Shown here: piece after piece, positions 11,798 to 21,925 of the stretch
Layout: each line of letters opens with the position of its first letter
Numbering within the stretch: the stretch's first letter is position 1
Assembly (NCBI GenBank): GCA_036971615.1
Contig: JAYKKR010000039.1
Span: forward strand, 62,001 to 126,000
DNA from: Amyloporia xantha
Taxonomy: Eukaryota > Basidiomycota > Agaricomycetes > Polyporales > Adustoporiaceae
Reading direction: 5' to 3'
Length of the DNA: 64,000 nucleotides
Made by a program: the position numbers and the translations under genes
Notes under the pieces: generated by a model
Databases searched by the model: none
Seen by the model: only the letters and a program-made list of their open reading frames with translations
What the model was told of the DNA's origin: nothing

Positions 11798-12676
11798 CTA
11801 AGCTTCATTCCTCCTCCTCGATTCGATGTATCTGGAAAGCAAGGTGCCTATTAATAGTGCTATATGACTCGCCGTGGGGAACATCAATACCTCGGCGGCC
11901 AGTCTCGTCCACTCAGTCAGTGACCGCAGGTATTCATCTTTTCCCTCGTCGACAAAATTATCCTGGCTCCAGAGCACGAATGACGAGAACGTCGACGTCG
12001 CCCGCAACATTCGGGCTGCCTCTTCTGAACCACCTGTCTCCCCGGTCCCGAGTGCATGACTCGCATTGTCGCCTAGGCGTCCGTCGACTTCCTCAGCGTC
12101 AGCGTCAATCGCACATTCTGCCCGCTGCGTGTTCTTTTTGGTGCTCTTCCCTTTCCCCTTCCTCTTCGGCCTCTCCCTCTCTCGCTCGTGATCACCATTG
12201 TCCTTGCCTTTTTCGTCAGGCGCGCGCAACACGATCCCACAGTACCCCTTCGGTAGATCGACCTGTAAGCCCTGCACTGTTCGGCCTCTGAACGCAGCCA
12301 CGAAGTGTTTAGGCGCAGGCTGTGCTGTGCTTGTCTCACCTGCCATTGGAACGTCACTGGCTGCGGTATTTGCAGGTAACTCGTTGACTAGCGTGGCGCT
12401 GGAGGAAGTCGCAACCAGGGTCGACTGTGAGAGCCCTGAGACAGACGGTGTGTCACCGTCGACTGTACCAGGCTCGTCGGCCTGGGAACCAGGCTGCTGT
12501 TCCTGAGACACTGCGGCCTGTCCATACGAAGGGGGCGCGGCTGGTTTGACGCGAAAGTAGGTCGAGATCGGCGCGGGTCCGGCGTAGGAGATGTGGAAAG
12601 GCATCAGGTAGGGAGTGCATGTGGGAAGCGTGTTCTTCACCGGCGCAATGCGTAGCACCGGTGCATTCTCAGACAT
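11798..12676 (-). CDS. Ribonuclease H2 subunit C
   Basis: One uninterrupted frame of 292 residues from an ATG in an ACC context at 12676. RNase H2 removes ribonucleotides and RNA-DNA hybrids from the genome; subunit C with subunit B scaffolds the catalytic subunit A in the nucleus. Family blocks are seen in order: LMPFHISYAGPAPISTYFRV (residues about 28-47), FVAAFRGRTVQGLQVDLPKG with GIVLR (about 127-156), and FSSFVLWSQDN, then LTEWTRLAAEVL near the end. The human protein is about 165 residues. Here two inserts account for the extra length: an acidic Ser/Gln-rich loop (about 50-125) and a charged loop (about 160-225) with a KRKGKGKSTKKN stretch that could be a nuclear signal. A GTG- or TTG-initiated extension upstream is not needed. 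Confidence 0.9.
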   Translation of the reverse strand: MSENAPVLRIAPVKNTLPTCTPYLMPFHISYAGPAPISTYFRVKPAAPPSYGQAAVSQEQQPGSQADEPGTVDGDTPSVSGLSQSTLVATSSSATLVNELPANTAASDVPMAGETSTAQPAPKHFVAAFRGRTVQGLQVDLPKGYCGIVLRAPDEKGKDNGDHERERERPKRKGKGKSTKKNTQRAECAIDADAEEVDGRLGDNASHALGTGETGGSEEAARMLRATSTFSSFVLWSQDNFVDEGKDEYLRSLTEWTRLAAEVLMFPTASHIALLIGTLLSRYIESRRRNEA

Positions 12677-13136
12677 GGTGGCAGACAAAGCGCAGCGACT
12701 GGCGTTTGAACGGTGTGTGATTTGGCGTGAGCTTTACGATACCAGCAGAGAGCGCGTCGCGGTCCCGTGACCATAGATCGCCATCACTTACTGTGGCACA
12801 GCCGTTTTCGATCAGTTCCAAGGCTCTGCATCTCTTTCCTACCACTGCACCCATGTCTCACAAACACCACAAGGGACGAGCACCTATACTCAGTCTAGAG
12901 ATAATGCAAGACAACGCAGATGCATAATGGAAATAAAGTAAGTCGAGATACATCGTAATAGACAGTGTATTAAATTATGACATGTCGTACAAATAGAGGT
13001 CGTGAAAATGTGGCACACTTTGGTGTTCGATACAACAAGAATGACGACGATACGTGAGCAGCCGTGAGCATCATACAAGCAGAGCAGAGCATATATACTG
13101 TTACACGGCATCCAGCCTGGTAAGACTGTCCTGAGT
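12677..13136. other. Intergenic gap, RNase H2C promoter side
   Basis: About 460 bp between the RNase H2C start and the 3' end of the next minus-strand gene. No gene seen. Confidence 0.4.
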
Positions 13137-14750
13137 CTAGATATCCTTCTTGCCACCCATCACTTTGAGGAATCCCCGAACATCCATCTTCATCGATGAT
13201 TTCCCGTTCAGGGCTAGTTTGCGCGCGACCGTGGATCGCGAATCTACACGCGCTGGTGAGCGTGGTGGCTCTGACGGGCGCTGGTTCTGATGTTGGCGGT
13301 GTGCAGGGGACGCCGGAGCGAACGAGTTGTTGATGAAGTCCTTGCGGACATCATCAAGTGGGTTCGTCGGGCATTTGGCCCCTGGGCTGGGCGGAGGGAG
13401 GGTGAGTGGTGCAGGGCGCCGTCGCTCCTTGCCGGTCTGCCGTGCCTGCTGCGCGGCATGGGATGACTGTGAGTGTTGAGCATCCTCGGGGACAGGGAAC
13501 ACGTCGAGGAGGAATTCGGGTTTGCGAAGATGCGGGGCGGTGCGGCGATTGCGTGTGGGGATAGCAAGGACAGACATCCCGGGCTTACGCATGGTGGTGG
13601 GCATCAGTGCGCTGCCGAAGAGGGCGAGGTCATCCCGTGTGTCGACTTCGGCTTGCATAGCATAGCGCGAGTCGAGGTCCGAGTCCTGACTCGAGACGCT
13701 GTCCCATCGCTGCTCGCCCTCCGCAGCGGTCGGAGCGGCGCCAGCCTCCGAGCCAAACCGCACCCAATCTGCGTCACCGACGCAGAAGTCCTCATCACCA
13801 CCAAGGAGGTGAGCATACTCCCATTCCTCGTCCTGGTCACGCCATACACCACCCTCGCCGTCGCGCCAGACGTCGCCGACGCCTACGAGCTTGCCGTCTA
13901 CCATCATGGCACCGCCGGCGCGAGCCTGTGCCTCGGCAAAGCGTCTGATGTGGTCGTCCATCTTCCCACCGTCGGCCAGCTGTGCGAGCGCGAGCTCGGC
14001 GGCGAAGGGCGGCGGGCGGTATTTTGCATACTTCGACTTCTTGTTCTTGCTCACTGTGTCCCTGGACTGCGCACGCATGTGCGCTGAGACAGTGGGCACG
14101 GGAGGCACTGGTTGCTTCGAACTAGGCTGAGGCATGGTCGTGGACTTGGAGCTAGAGCGAGTAGGCTTGAGAGCGGAGAGTGAGCGGAAACGCTTTAAGC
14201 CCCGACGAGGGGGTTTCTCGGGCGTCTCAGGAACCGCAGCAACCGGGGAAGCGAGGACGGACGGACGCCTAGGGAAGGTCGTGTGCGCAGTGGAAGAGGG
14301 CGTATTAGGGAAATGGACAAAAACAGAGGTATATCCGACCGCGGTAAGATCGTGCTTGAAATCCCTCACAGATGGAGTGATACGGCTAGCAGTGGTAGGC
14401 GTATCGAAGACGTTCAGGAAGGACGCCGAGGGTACGCGGGCTGAGCCGACGGAAGGTCGACGAGATGCAGAACGCGGAGAGATGGACGGGCGACGAGGGC
14501 TGGACCGGGGCGTAAGAGGAGCAGGGGAGCCCGGCTGAATGCTAGCGACCCAAGCAGCGATCGCAGAAGTGGTGGCGGAACGACGACGACCTACAGAGGG
14601 CTTGCAGGGACTGGAAGGCACCTGAGTGGGAGGAGAAGGCAAGGGCTGAGTGGGGCGCTTCTTCTGGGGAGGTGGCTGCGAGAGGAACGGATACGCTGGT
14701 ACGTGCGAAACAGTTGTGACAGTCGAAGATTTCAAAGGGGCAATAGACAT
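13137..14750 (-). CDS. Ser/Pro/Arg-rich protein of unknown function
   Basis: A single frame of 537 residues from the ATG at 14750. The open frame runs 96 nt further upstream but without a good ATG. The family is not one I can name. The N-terminal half is low complexity: many Ser-Pro, Arg-Arg-Pro-Ser and Thr-Pro sites (for example PRRPSISPRSASRRPS), a typical substrate for proline-directed and basophilic kinases. The middle (about residues 250-340) is more ordered: KSKYAKYRPPPFAAELALAQ, then MDDHIRRFAEAQARAGGAM, then WRDGEGGVWRDQDEEWEYAHL. The C-terminus is again disordered and ends in a basic helical segment. No signal peptide or membrane segment. I think it is a regulatory or scaffold protein, but this is a guess from composition. 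Confidence 0.72.
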   Translation of the reverse strand: MSIAPLKSSTVTTVSHVPAYPFLSQPPPQKKRPTQPLPSPPTQVPSSPCKPSVGRRRSATTSAIAAWVASIQPGSPAPLTPRSSPRRPSISPRSASRRPSVGSARVPSASFLNVFDTPTTASRITPSVRDFKHDLTAVGYTSVFVHFPNTPSSTAHTTFPRRPSVLASPVAAVPETPEKPPRRGLKRFRSLSALKPTRSSSKSTTMPQPSSKQPVPPVPTVSAHMRAQSRDTVSKNKKSKYAKYRPPPFAAELALAQLADGGKMDDHIRRFAEAQARAGGAMMVDGKLVGVGDVWRDGEGGVWRDQDEEWEYAHLLGGDEDFCVGDADWVRFGSEAGAAPTAAEGEQRWDSVSSQDSDLDSRYAMQAEVDTRDDLALFGSALMPTTMRKPGMSVLAIPTRNRRTAPHLRKPEFLLDVFPVPEDAQHSQSSHAAQQARQTGKERRRPAPLTLPPPSPGAKCPTNPLDDVRKDFINNSFAPASPAHRQHQNQRPSEPPRSPARVDSRSTVARKLALNGKSSMKMDVRGFLKVMGGKKDI

Positions 14751-17138
14751 GGATAAAGTAGGTGAATTCGATGGGATGTCAATCCAAACGGAATGCTGTG
14801 GACAGTGGATCAGACATGTGGTATACCCGTGGTGGTGAGTACTCACATGAGATGCGACGGAACTCTAATACAAGTGCCTTGGAAAGGTTAGATGGATACA
14901 ACAGTGCAAATGGGGACAGGTGAGTTCGTTCGATGTATGGCTACAGAGGATGGGCAGAAACGAGATGCAATCCAAGGAGAAACTTGTAGATGAAAGTGGT
15001 GAGCACGAGACTAGCTTGTGGTGAGGAGTCTACAGGCTTTAGACGAGCACCTTTTGAACACCAGAGGGGACAAAAGTGGGCCGCATCCACAACGGACAAT
15101 AGCCTGTTGTTCATGCTCTATAAACATTGCACAAGCGCCTTGTCTGCACTGCACAAAGCCGCTTTGAATTGGAGACAATTGGGTTCGGGATGGACCCCGG
15201 ACAGCTCATTAAGTGGCTTGAGTGCGTCTATTGGACGTTGTAGTGATGCTTATTGTCTTCGGTTAGGGAATTATATCAGGGTTCCCGGGTCCCTGCCTGC
15301 AAATACAAGGCGTTCCCTTTTTGGAATAAGGCTCACGTGGTATTCACCGCCCTCAGCTTCAACGAGACAATAAGGATCGTTCTTCTCCTCCTCCTCGTCA
15401 ATGTCGCGTGTCCCTCCTTACGTTGCCCGGTTTTCCAACCGCTCCTTCTACTACCTCTAGTAGCTGTCTTCTAGCAGCCTTAGTATTGCACGTCTACCCA
15501 CGCAATTGTTAACGCACTTACCTCGATGCTGAGGCAAATCGCAGGTCTCCGTCTTCATCGTACGCATCTAGGGTGCGTGCCTCGGGTGTGGTTGCGAAGA
15601 TGCCTTGCCAAGACAGGCAATTGTATTCTACTTTCTCCTCTGTCTTTTCTATGTGCAAACCCTTCGCTCGCCCGCGTCCTCTGAATCTCTGCGGCGTATA
15701 CTTGTTTAACACCCCAGCTAACAGCGACCAGGAGCTATATCACATCGGATCTGGTCACTTGGGGGGTCTACTCCTTACTCGCTGTATATGCTAGCCGGGC
15801 TTGTTCGACCTGAGTTATGTCTATCTATGTCGGGTGACCAAAGAAGTATCTTGTCGGTCGAGAGAAAGGTGACGTATTTCATTGACATTCAGATTGCCCT
15901 GATGACAGCAAAGGTCTGTGTTGGGGGGGGGGGGGGGGCTTCATCCAGGCATGTCCATGATGGCTATCTAGTATCAACTACTGTCAATTTTACAATGCAA
16001 CGCGGTCATCAACGTCAAGCAAGGTTCTGCCTTTCACCTCAACACCACGCGTACCGTGCTCTGCTCGGTACCGCTCATAGGGCATGTCTTGGCTGTGCGA
16101 CTGTGTATCCATGTATCCAGAGAGGGCCTCACTAATGCCAATATGGTAGCATTGCTCCCCCCAGAAGGTAACTTGTCCTACCAAGGCCGGGCCCAGCTTT
16201 CCGATCCGTAGTATCCTCGGGGATCGTTGAAGGATGCTACAACGGTGATGCCTCCGGCATGGCATAGGCTCATTGGTGCTTCTAGTCATACCGCACTCAG
16301 CTCATCCTAAACCATATGTCCGACGATCTGCGTTGCACTCACTTCTGTGACGTCTCGTGAGGGCTTGCAGCCTTGGTTTTGACTCAAGTTTTAGGCTGGT
16401 GCATTGACGACATGAATCTTGTACCTACCACACGGCCTCATCGATGAGCTCATATGAAACAGGTGCCAGCATAGTAGTTGCATCAATGAACCCAATCGAA
16501 CATCTCATGTGCGTTCCCCAATTCGGAGGATCTTGCGATCTCCGTTTGCGCAGGGAATAAGCCGAGCTATGTAGCGCGACATTGCAGCTCACGGCAAACA
16601 CGTCCTCAAGTGCCGTCCCATCTACAGGGCAAAGAGGCCGGCCGCACTGCACTGGTGCTATCCTGGTCAAATCGATCGGGGCAATGCGGCAGGTTCCACT
16701 GGACCTGCAGATCAGAAACTGACGTACCATTAGGGAATTGACCAAACTGTTTCAATGCCATTCACTTGTAAGATTTTCACGTTCGGAGCAGACTGACCAT
16801 AGATGATTTACGAAGACAATATATTGTCTTCGGAGGACTAATACATTGCACGGGTATTGGATAAAGCATAAGCATGTCTGAATAATACATTCTTGGCTTG
16901 AATAATAAAATAATGCTAAGAGCTGCCTCAACACCGCCAGCGGTGGGTGCTGCAATTCAACTCGAGACCGAGTTCTCGGCGCACACCAGCTAACACACGT
17001 TGAATACCGCACGACAGGGGCTCCAGTATTGAAAGCGTCCGAGATGGGACACGAGGACGATGTCGCCGTATGTCGGCGGCCGGCAACAAGGGAAGTACCG
17101 CCCCGTAATCAACTGACTATCCAGGGGAAGAGGATGAA
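14751..17138. other. Long intergenic gap with 16-base G run
   Basis: About 2.4 kb without a supportable gene. Short open frames on both strands do not join through plausible splice sites. A run of 16 G lies at 15923-15938. Confidence 0.45.
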
Positions 17139-18824
17139 TCAGACCGCTGCGGTCTCGGTATGTGAGGAGCCGACAAGCCATGAACTTGCTGTCACGGCAC
17201 GGGCAAAATTTGTGAAGTCGTCCCTAGAAGCTTTGCCTCTCTGTATTCAAACGACCAAGTCAGCATGTGCAAATGGGGATGATACATCATTGAGATTCAC
17301 CTTCATCGCGTACACGACAACCTGTTGCTTCTGTTTCTCTGGGGGGACGCCTTCGCGTTCTTCCGATTCTTTGAGCGCGATTCTGAGCACGCCTTCCTTT
17401 TCATCGAACGAACAGCGCACTGTAGGGCGCAGTCGCACGCTCATGGTAACTTTCCACACCGGCTCCCGGCGGAAGACTGAGATGTAAGAAACATTCAGAG
17501 GTGAAAAAATGCGTTATTGAAGTGGAGCATCATGAACGAGCACTCACGCAGGCGCTCATCGCCGGTATCTCTGTGCGAAAGGAGTTTGACATGGCCAAGG
17601 ATCCCATCGGAGAATTCCTTCTCGCCGCGCTTGATGAAGATTTTCGCGCCTTTCAGCTCCGCTCTTACTTGCTCGTCCTCTTCACCCGTGACAACTGTTT
17701 TGGAACGAGGCATCAGACAAGTCATGAATAAATTACGAGAAGCGGTGTCAACTGACTAGTATGTGTACTCTTCGAGTAGGTATGTGCAGCTAGAGGGCAT
17801 TCTATTTTCCCTGAGCCATCGCGGGATACAATTTCTCCTGTTTCAATCGCAGCCTCTACACGATCGGAATTAGCGCGCGGTAGTTGACCGATTCCAGCCT
17901 GAGCATCGTCCTGACGCATCTGAACATGGGGCGAAGATGAGTCCGATATTATAACATCTTGGGAGGCGCAAGGCGTGCACCAAACGGGCTTCGACGTTGT
18001 TGATAAAGCGCCACTGGGTGCCAATGCAAACGCAGAACTATTGCCAGCGAAGGAAGTAAACGCGGATGACGGCTTCACCTGTTAGCCATCATAACAAATC
18101 AGTATAATCCGTCACGATATAGACTTCCTATTTTTCAATAGTGACCTACCGGAAGAATAGGTAATAGAGACGATGAAAAAATGGGGGCCGTAGGAATGGA
18201 CGGGCATTGGCGATCCTCCTGGTCATGCGAGTCAGATAGAGGGTAACGAGGTTCAGTATTTGCGTTCCTCACCTCGTTTACAGAAGTGACAGCAATGCAT
18301 GGCATTGCTTTGCCGGCCTGCTGCTGCACCGACGGAGAATCCACTCGTCCGGAGGTGACCGTGATCTCAAAATCTTCAGCCTTGGTCATGAGTCCATCAT
18401 GCTGGTCCTCTCCGACATCAACTCTACAACGTTTCGTTGGGGGAGTCGAGGATCTGCCCTAAATGGAAGGTGAGATTTACCCCAAGCCAAAGAACTGGAG
18501 AACATCATACCTCATCGCAAGCTTCAGAGGACAGTTCTAGTGGCTAGTAGAATTAAATGGGTCTACATTCCGGTCATGGGTAAAAGGTTACGAAGCAGCG
18601 TACATCTTGCGGATCATCATCTCTGTTCTTTCTCTTTGATGTGCCCAGTTCCGTGTCGTCAGACGCCTGATATAGATGGAGGATAATCGAAAGGATCGCT
18701 GAACATCAGTGAGCTGCTAGTAAGATTATCTCCGATGTCTTACATTGTCGGAAGGTGTAGGGCAGTCAGAGGGGGGAGGCTCCGATGCCTCACTCTCTAC
18801 CGTATTTCCAAATGTGGAGAACAT
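17139..18824 (-). CDS. Ran-binding domain protein, YRB2/NUP50-like
   Basis: Nine exons fit (18824-18744, 18666-18604, 18543-18511, 18458-18273, 18218-18150, 18078-17769, 17694-17548, 17476-17301, 17240-17139), about 388 residues. The C-terminal 140 residues form a RanBD1-type fold: IVTGEEDEQVRAELKGAKIF, a DGILGHVKLLSHRDTGDERL stretch, then RREPVWKVTMSVRLRPTV. Ahead of it lie an NLS-like TPPTKRCR and an FG-like SSAFTSFAGNSSAFA segment, as in Yrb2, Nup2 and Nup50. Such proteins bind RanGTP and work in Crm1-dependent export or importin recycling at the pore. The first exon is uncertain: the frame is open to 18953 without a clear ATG, so I start at the ATG at 18824. The 54 nt segment 18219-18272 has intron signals but is a multiple of three. 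Confidence 0.83.
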
Positions 18825-19404
18825 GCTGGCGGAGCTATCACTCCTGTAGGTATGATGGAGGCGGCGTTTCTCGGTTTCTGATTGACTGCTACTAATATTC
18901 CACCAGTGGCTTGTTGAGACACCGACACCACTGTTATTAAGCTGAGCGCTCACCGCTGTGTACTGGAGTTGCGTCGTCTCCGAGAAACATTGTATCCCAC
19001 TGCAGCAGTGAATGTTGCCAAAGCGCAGTAGACGATGTTGAAGTCATTGAGCGGGAACATATTCCGTCAAATTGGTATTCGTTACAGATGACTTTCAGAC
19101 TAAGATGGCTGCAAATGACGATGTAGTCAAAAGTAAGGAAGTAGAGTAGGAAAGGCGTTAGAAATAATGAAATCGCTATAAGTAAGGCTACATGATATCC
19201 TCGCCGCCAACACGCCGCATACACAAGTGTAACACGTGTAATTGTCGACGGCGCAGATCTGTGCTGTCTTGACGTCAGACCGCATGCATAAATGTGTTCA
19301 ACAGAAATCGGGGTAGTGATGGTCGCTGTCGAGGAATAGAGCGATATTGATGAATATAGTGGCAACAGTGCATGGCCGCCTGCCGCCCGCCCAATACGCC
19401 CATC

Positions 19405-20142
19405 AGGACCCCCGAAAATCCCCTAAGAGGTCCGATCCCGGACCCCCAAAAAAGGGCCCTCCAGGAGCGAAATGTTCGATCCAAATTTGTCCAAATCCCC
19501 AAAATTGGGCCTCGAAAACTGGAAATGTTGCATGCCTAAGACCCCCAAAAACCTGGCATCTCGAGGGAGGTTCGGTCCCGGCACCCCCAAAAATCGCGTT
19601 GTCCGATGAGTCGGCGACTTAAGCATGACTGTCCCGGAGTCTGGCCGTGCATATAATAGAACCGAACGACTATTTTCGGCCATACTATGCTGTACCATAC
19701 ATTCGGCACACCCTACATGTCGGCACTCGTGACCTGTGGCCAATCAGAGAGTCAGGTTTCACGCTTTCTCGCGGAATTTCATCACCTGATGCGCATTTTC
19801 GACCAGAAACTTTACCATGCAAGGGGCTGCCGACTTGTGGAGTGTGCCGAATGTATGGTAAAGCATAGTATGGGCCACGCAATACTGGTGTAGCAGACCC
19901 CCATGGCTACCCTAAAAGGGAAAATACATCCGCGCACCAGCGAATGTCATCCATTTCTGATTAGTCAGCAACGGAGACTAGTCCGTGCTGTGGGCGCTTA
20001 TTTGAAGTTCGATCCCCACAAACCCCCAAATTTGGCCCATTTTTTGGGACCTTAGATGCCAAATCCCCAAATTTGGCCCAAAGCGACCCCCAAAATTGGG
20101 CACCAGCGGGATCGGACCTCCTAGGGGATTTTCGGGGGTCCT
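19405..20142. mobile_element. Non-autonomous TIR DNA transposon, 738 bp, with 8 bp target-site duplication
   Basis: The terminal inverted repeats are 35 bp (19405-19439 and 20108-20142) and differ at one position; they begin AGGACCCCCGAAAATCCCC. The octamer CGCCCATC stands directly outside both ends (19397-19404 and 20143-20150), a perfect target-site duplication. Eight-base duplications are typical of hAT-type transposases. There is no transposase frame inside, so the element must be moved in trans. The interior repeats a short motif of the form CCCCCAAA(A/T)TTGGGC several times and carries a second long inverted repeat. It lies between the promoters of the Ran-binding gene and the PDI gene. 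Confidence 0.85.
19678..19876. repeat. Inner long inverted repeat (MITE-like)
   Basis: Arms of about 46 bp (19678-19723 and 19830-19876) are nearly perfect reverse complements and share CATACTATGCT and CCATACATTCGGCACAC. They are separated by about 106 bp. The structure lies wholly within the 738 bp transposon, so it is either a nested MITE or an internal palindrome of the same element. I found no convincing duplication at its ends. Confidence 0.75.
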
Positions 20143-20488
20143 CGCCCATCCCGCCTTCTTCCCGAAATGGAAGATTATCACGTGACCTCCGACTACAGGA
20201 TATCACTATCCATAGACAAAACGAACTCATAACTCACTCGGATGTTTGTAAAGCCTGCACTGCGGCTCTATAACAGTTTGCTGGATTTTGGATATGTTCT
20301 GGCATGCCTTGTACAGTATGGTATACTTCTCGGATAGCCTGCTGGGCAGCAAGTTGTAATGACACGTCAGCCTGATCGGAAATCCCACGGTATAAGCTGC
20401 CGACCATAGCAATAGCAATGCAGTCATCTCTAGATTGCTTTCCAGTTCGTCTCAATTCCTTAGGCATCCTTGGTCCTTGAAATCAACT

Positions 20489-21925
20489 ATGATATTTCCT
20501 CAATATCTCGCTGCGGGATTGCTCGTATTCCCTTCATTGGTGTCTGCGGCAATCTTTCCTTCGGGAACGCAGGTGAAGATGATTGACACTAAAGGATTCA
20601 GGAAAGCTATGAAGCAGAACGTACGTCTAGTTTCTCTTATGCAGTGCAGGCATGATAACTAGGCTGTTTGTCTCACTGCATCACGGTGTTTATTTTGTGT
20701 CGTATGTCCCTATCTGTATGTTCGGAACCCTAACCTGGACCCAGGCTACTTCGGTGGTTGCCTTCGTCGCGCCATGGTGCGGGGTGAGTATCTGAGCTTT
20801 TGTTACCCAACGAAGAAATCTAATGATATTGAACAGCACTGTCAAAGAATGGCTCCTGAGTATAGCAAGGCCGCCGAAGCACTTTCGCCCATGGTCCCAC
20901 TTTATGCAGTAGACTGTGACCAGGAATCTAATAAACGGTTGTGTTCAGAACAAGGTGTGCAGGGTTTCCCAACAGTCAAAGTAAACCATCTACTGTACTT
21001 CCTTTGGGCAACCCATTCTCATGCATGTTCCCAGCTGTACCCGCGCGGTGGACAGTCAAAGCCGATTGGCTACGAGAGTGGACAGCGGACCGCCAACAAC
21101 TTCTTCTACTGGGCTTCGCGCAACATACCCCATGGGGTCAAGAGGCTTGACAAAATTACCGACCTCGCCAGCTGGGTGGATGAGGTCCGTGAAGTGAAGT
21201 CCAATTGCCACGTGAATTCAATGTAACAATGTCCCCTCATTTTAGAACGATGCAAAACCCCGCGCGCTTCTCCTGAATTCTGGGAAAGAGATGCCATTAA
21301 TGTGGAAAGCGCTTGGGAATAAATACAAAGACCAGGTCGCCTTCGCCGTCCTTCAAGACAAGAGTGGCAAGAGCGCAGTGAAAATGGGAGCAGAAGAGAA
21401 AGCAAGCAAGGCATCGAAAGTGCTGATCTATCCCACAGGATCATCAGATTTCGTACGCTTTGAGGGTCAGTGTAGCCAGTGCGTGCATCCGGATGCCATC
21501 TGATAATCTCCGTTTGCCCAGGTCGCCAGAAGTTCAACAGCCTGGACAAATATCTCAAATCGGTTGCAGATGGTACCGCGGAATTCCCGAAAGACAAACA
21601 TGAAGAGGAGCAGCAAGCAGACCGAATCTCCACGGAAGAAAACGAGCAGGCGATTTTGAACGCGGCCGAAGCCTCCCAGACTGAGAAGCTCCAAACGAGG
21701 GAAACCGAACCAACGTTGTCTGAAACACTCTTCGATCCTCTTGATTCAAGCTCTGGGCATTCAGCTCCGGAGCCGAGCGCGCAATTAGAAGACGACCTGT
21801 CTGCAGCTTCCCAAGGCATACACCCGGAGGCCGCTGTGGGAGCACCTGATACAGTATCTTCGATGGGTGAGGCAGAGACGGATGAAGTGGAGAAGGAGGA
21901 TACCCACGCCAAGGATGAGTTGTAG
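20489..21925 (+). CDS. ER protein disulfide isomerase with one N-terminal thioredoxin domain and KDEL tail
   Basis: Six exons (20489-20620, 20745-20783, 20837-20980, 21035-21184, 21246-21465, 21522-21925) give 362 residues. A signal peptide (about residues 1-21) leads to a thioredoxin domain with the redox motif Trp-Cys-Gly-His-Cys at residues 55-59 and the cis-Pro region GFPTVK. The middle region resembles a second, inactive thioredoxin-like fold. The C-terminus is acidic and disordered and ends in KDEL, the ER-retrieval signal. It should oxidise or isomerise disulfides in secretory proteins; layout resembles MPD1/P5-like isomerases. An intron falls exactly between the Gly and His codons of the active site. 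The upstream ATG in the same frame (20435) would spoil the signal peptide, so I prefer 20489. The TIR transposon ends about 350 bp upstream. Confidence 0.93.

Noticed and set aside
13473..14538. Long plus-strand frames of 134 and 204 residues
   Set aside because: Antisense shadows of the 537-residue GC-rich minus-strand gene.
15923..15938. 16-base G run as a telomere or G-quadruplex signal
   Set aside because: A plain homopolymer with no repeat unit and no surrounding array. It may also be of uncertain length because of sequencing.
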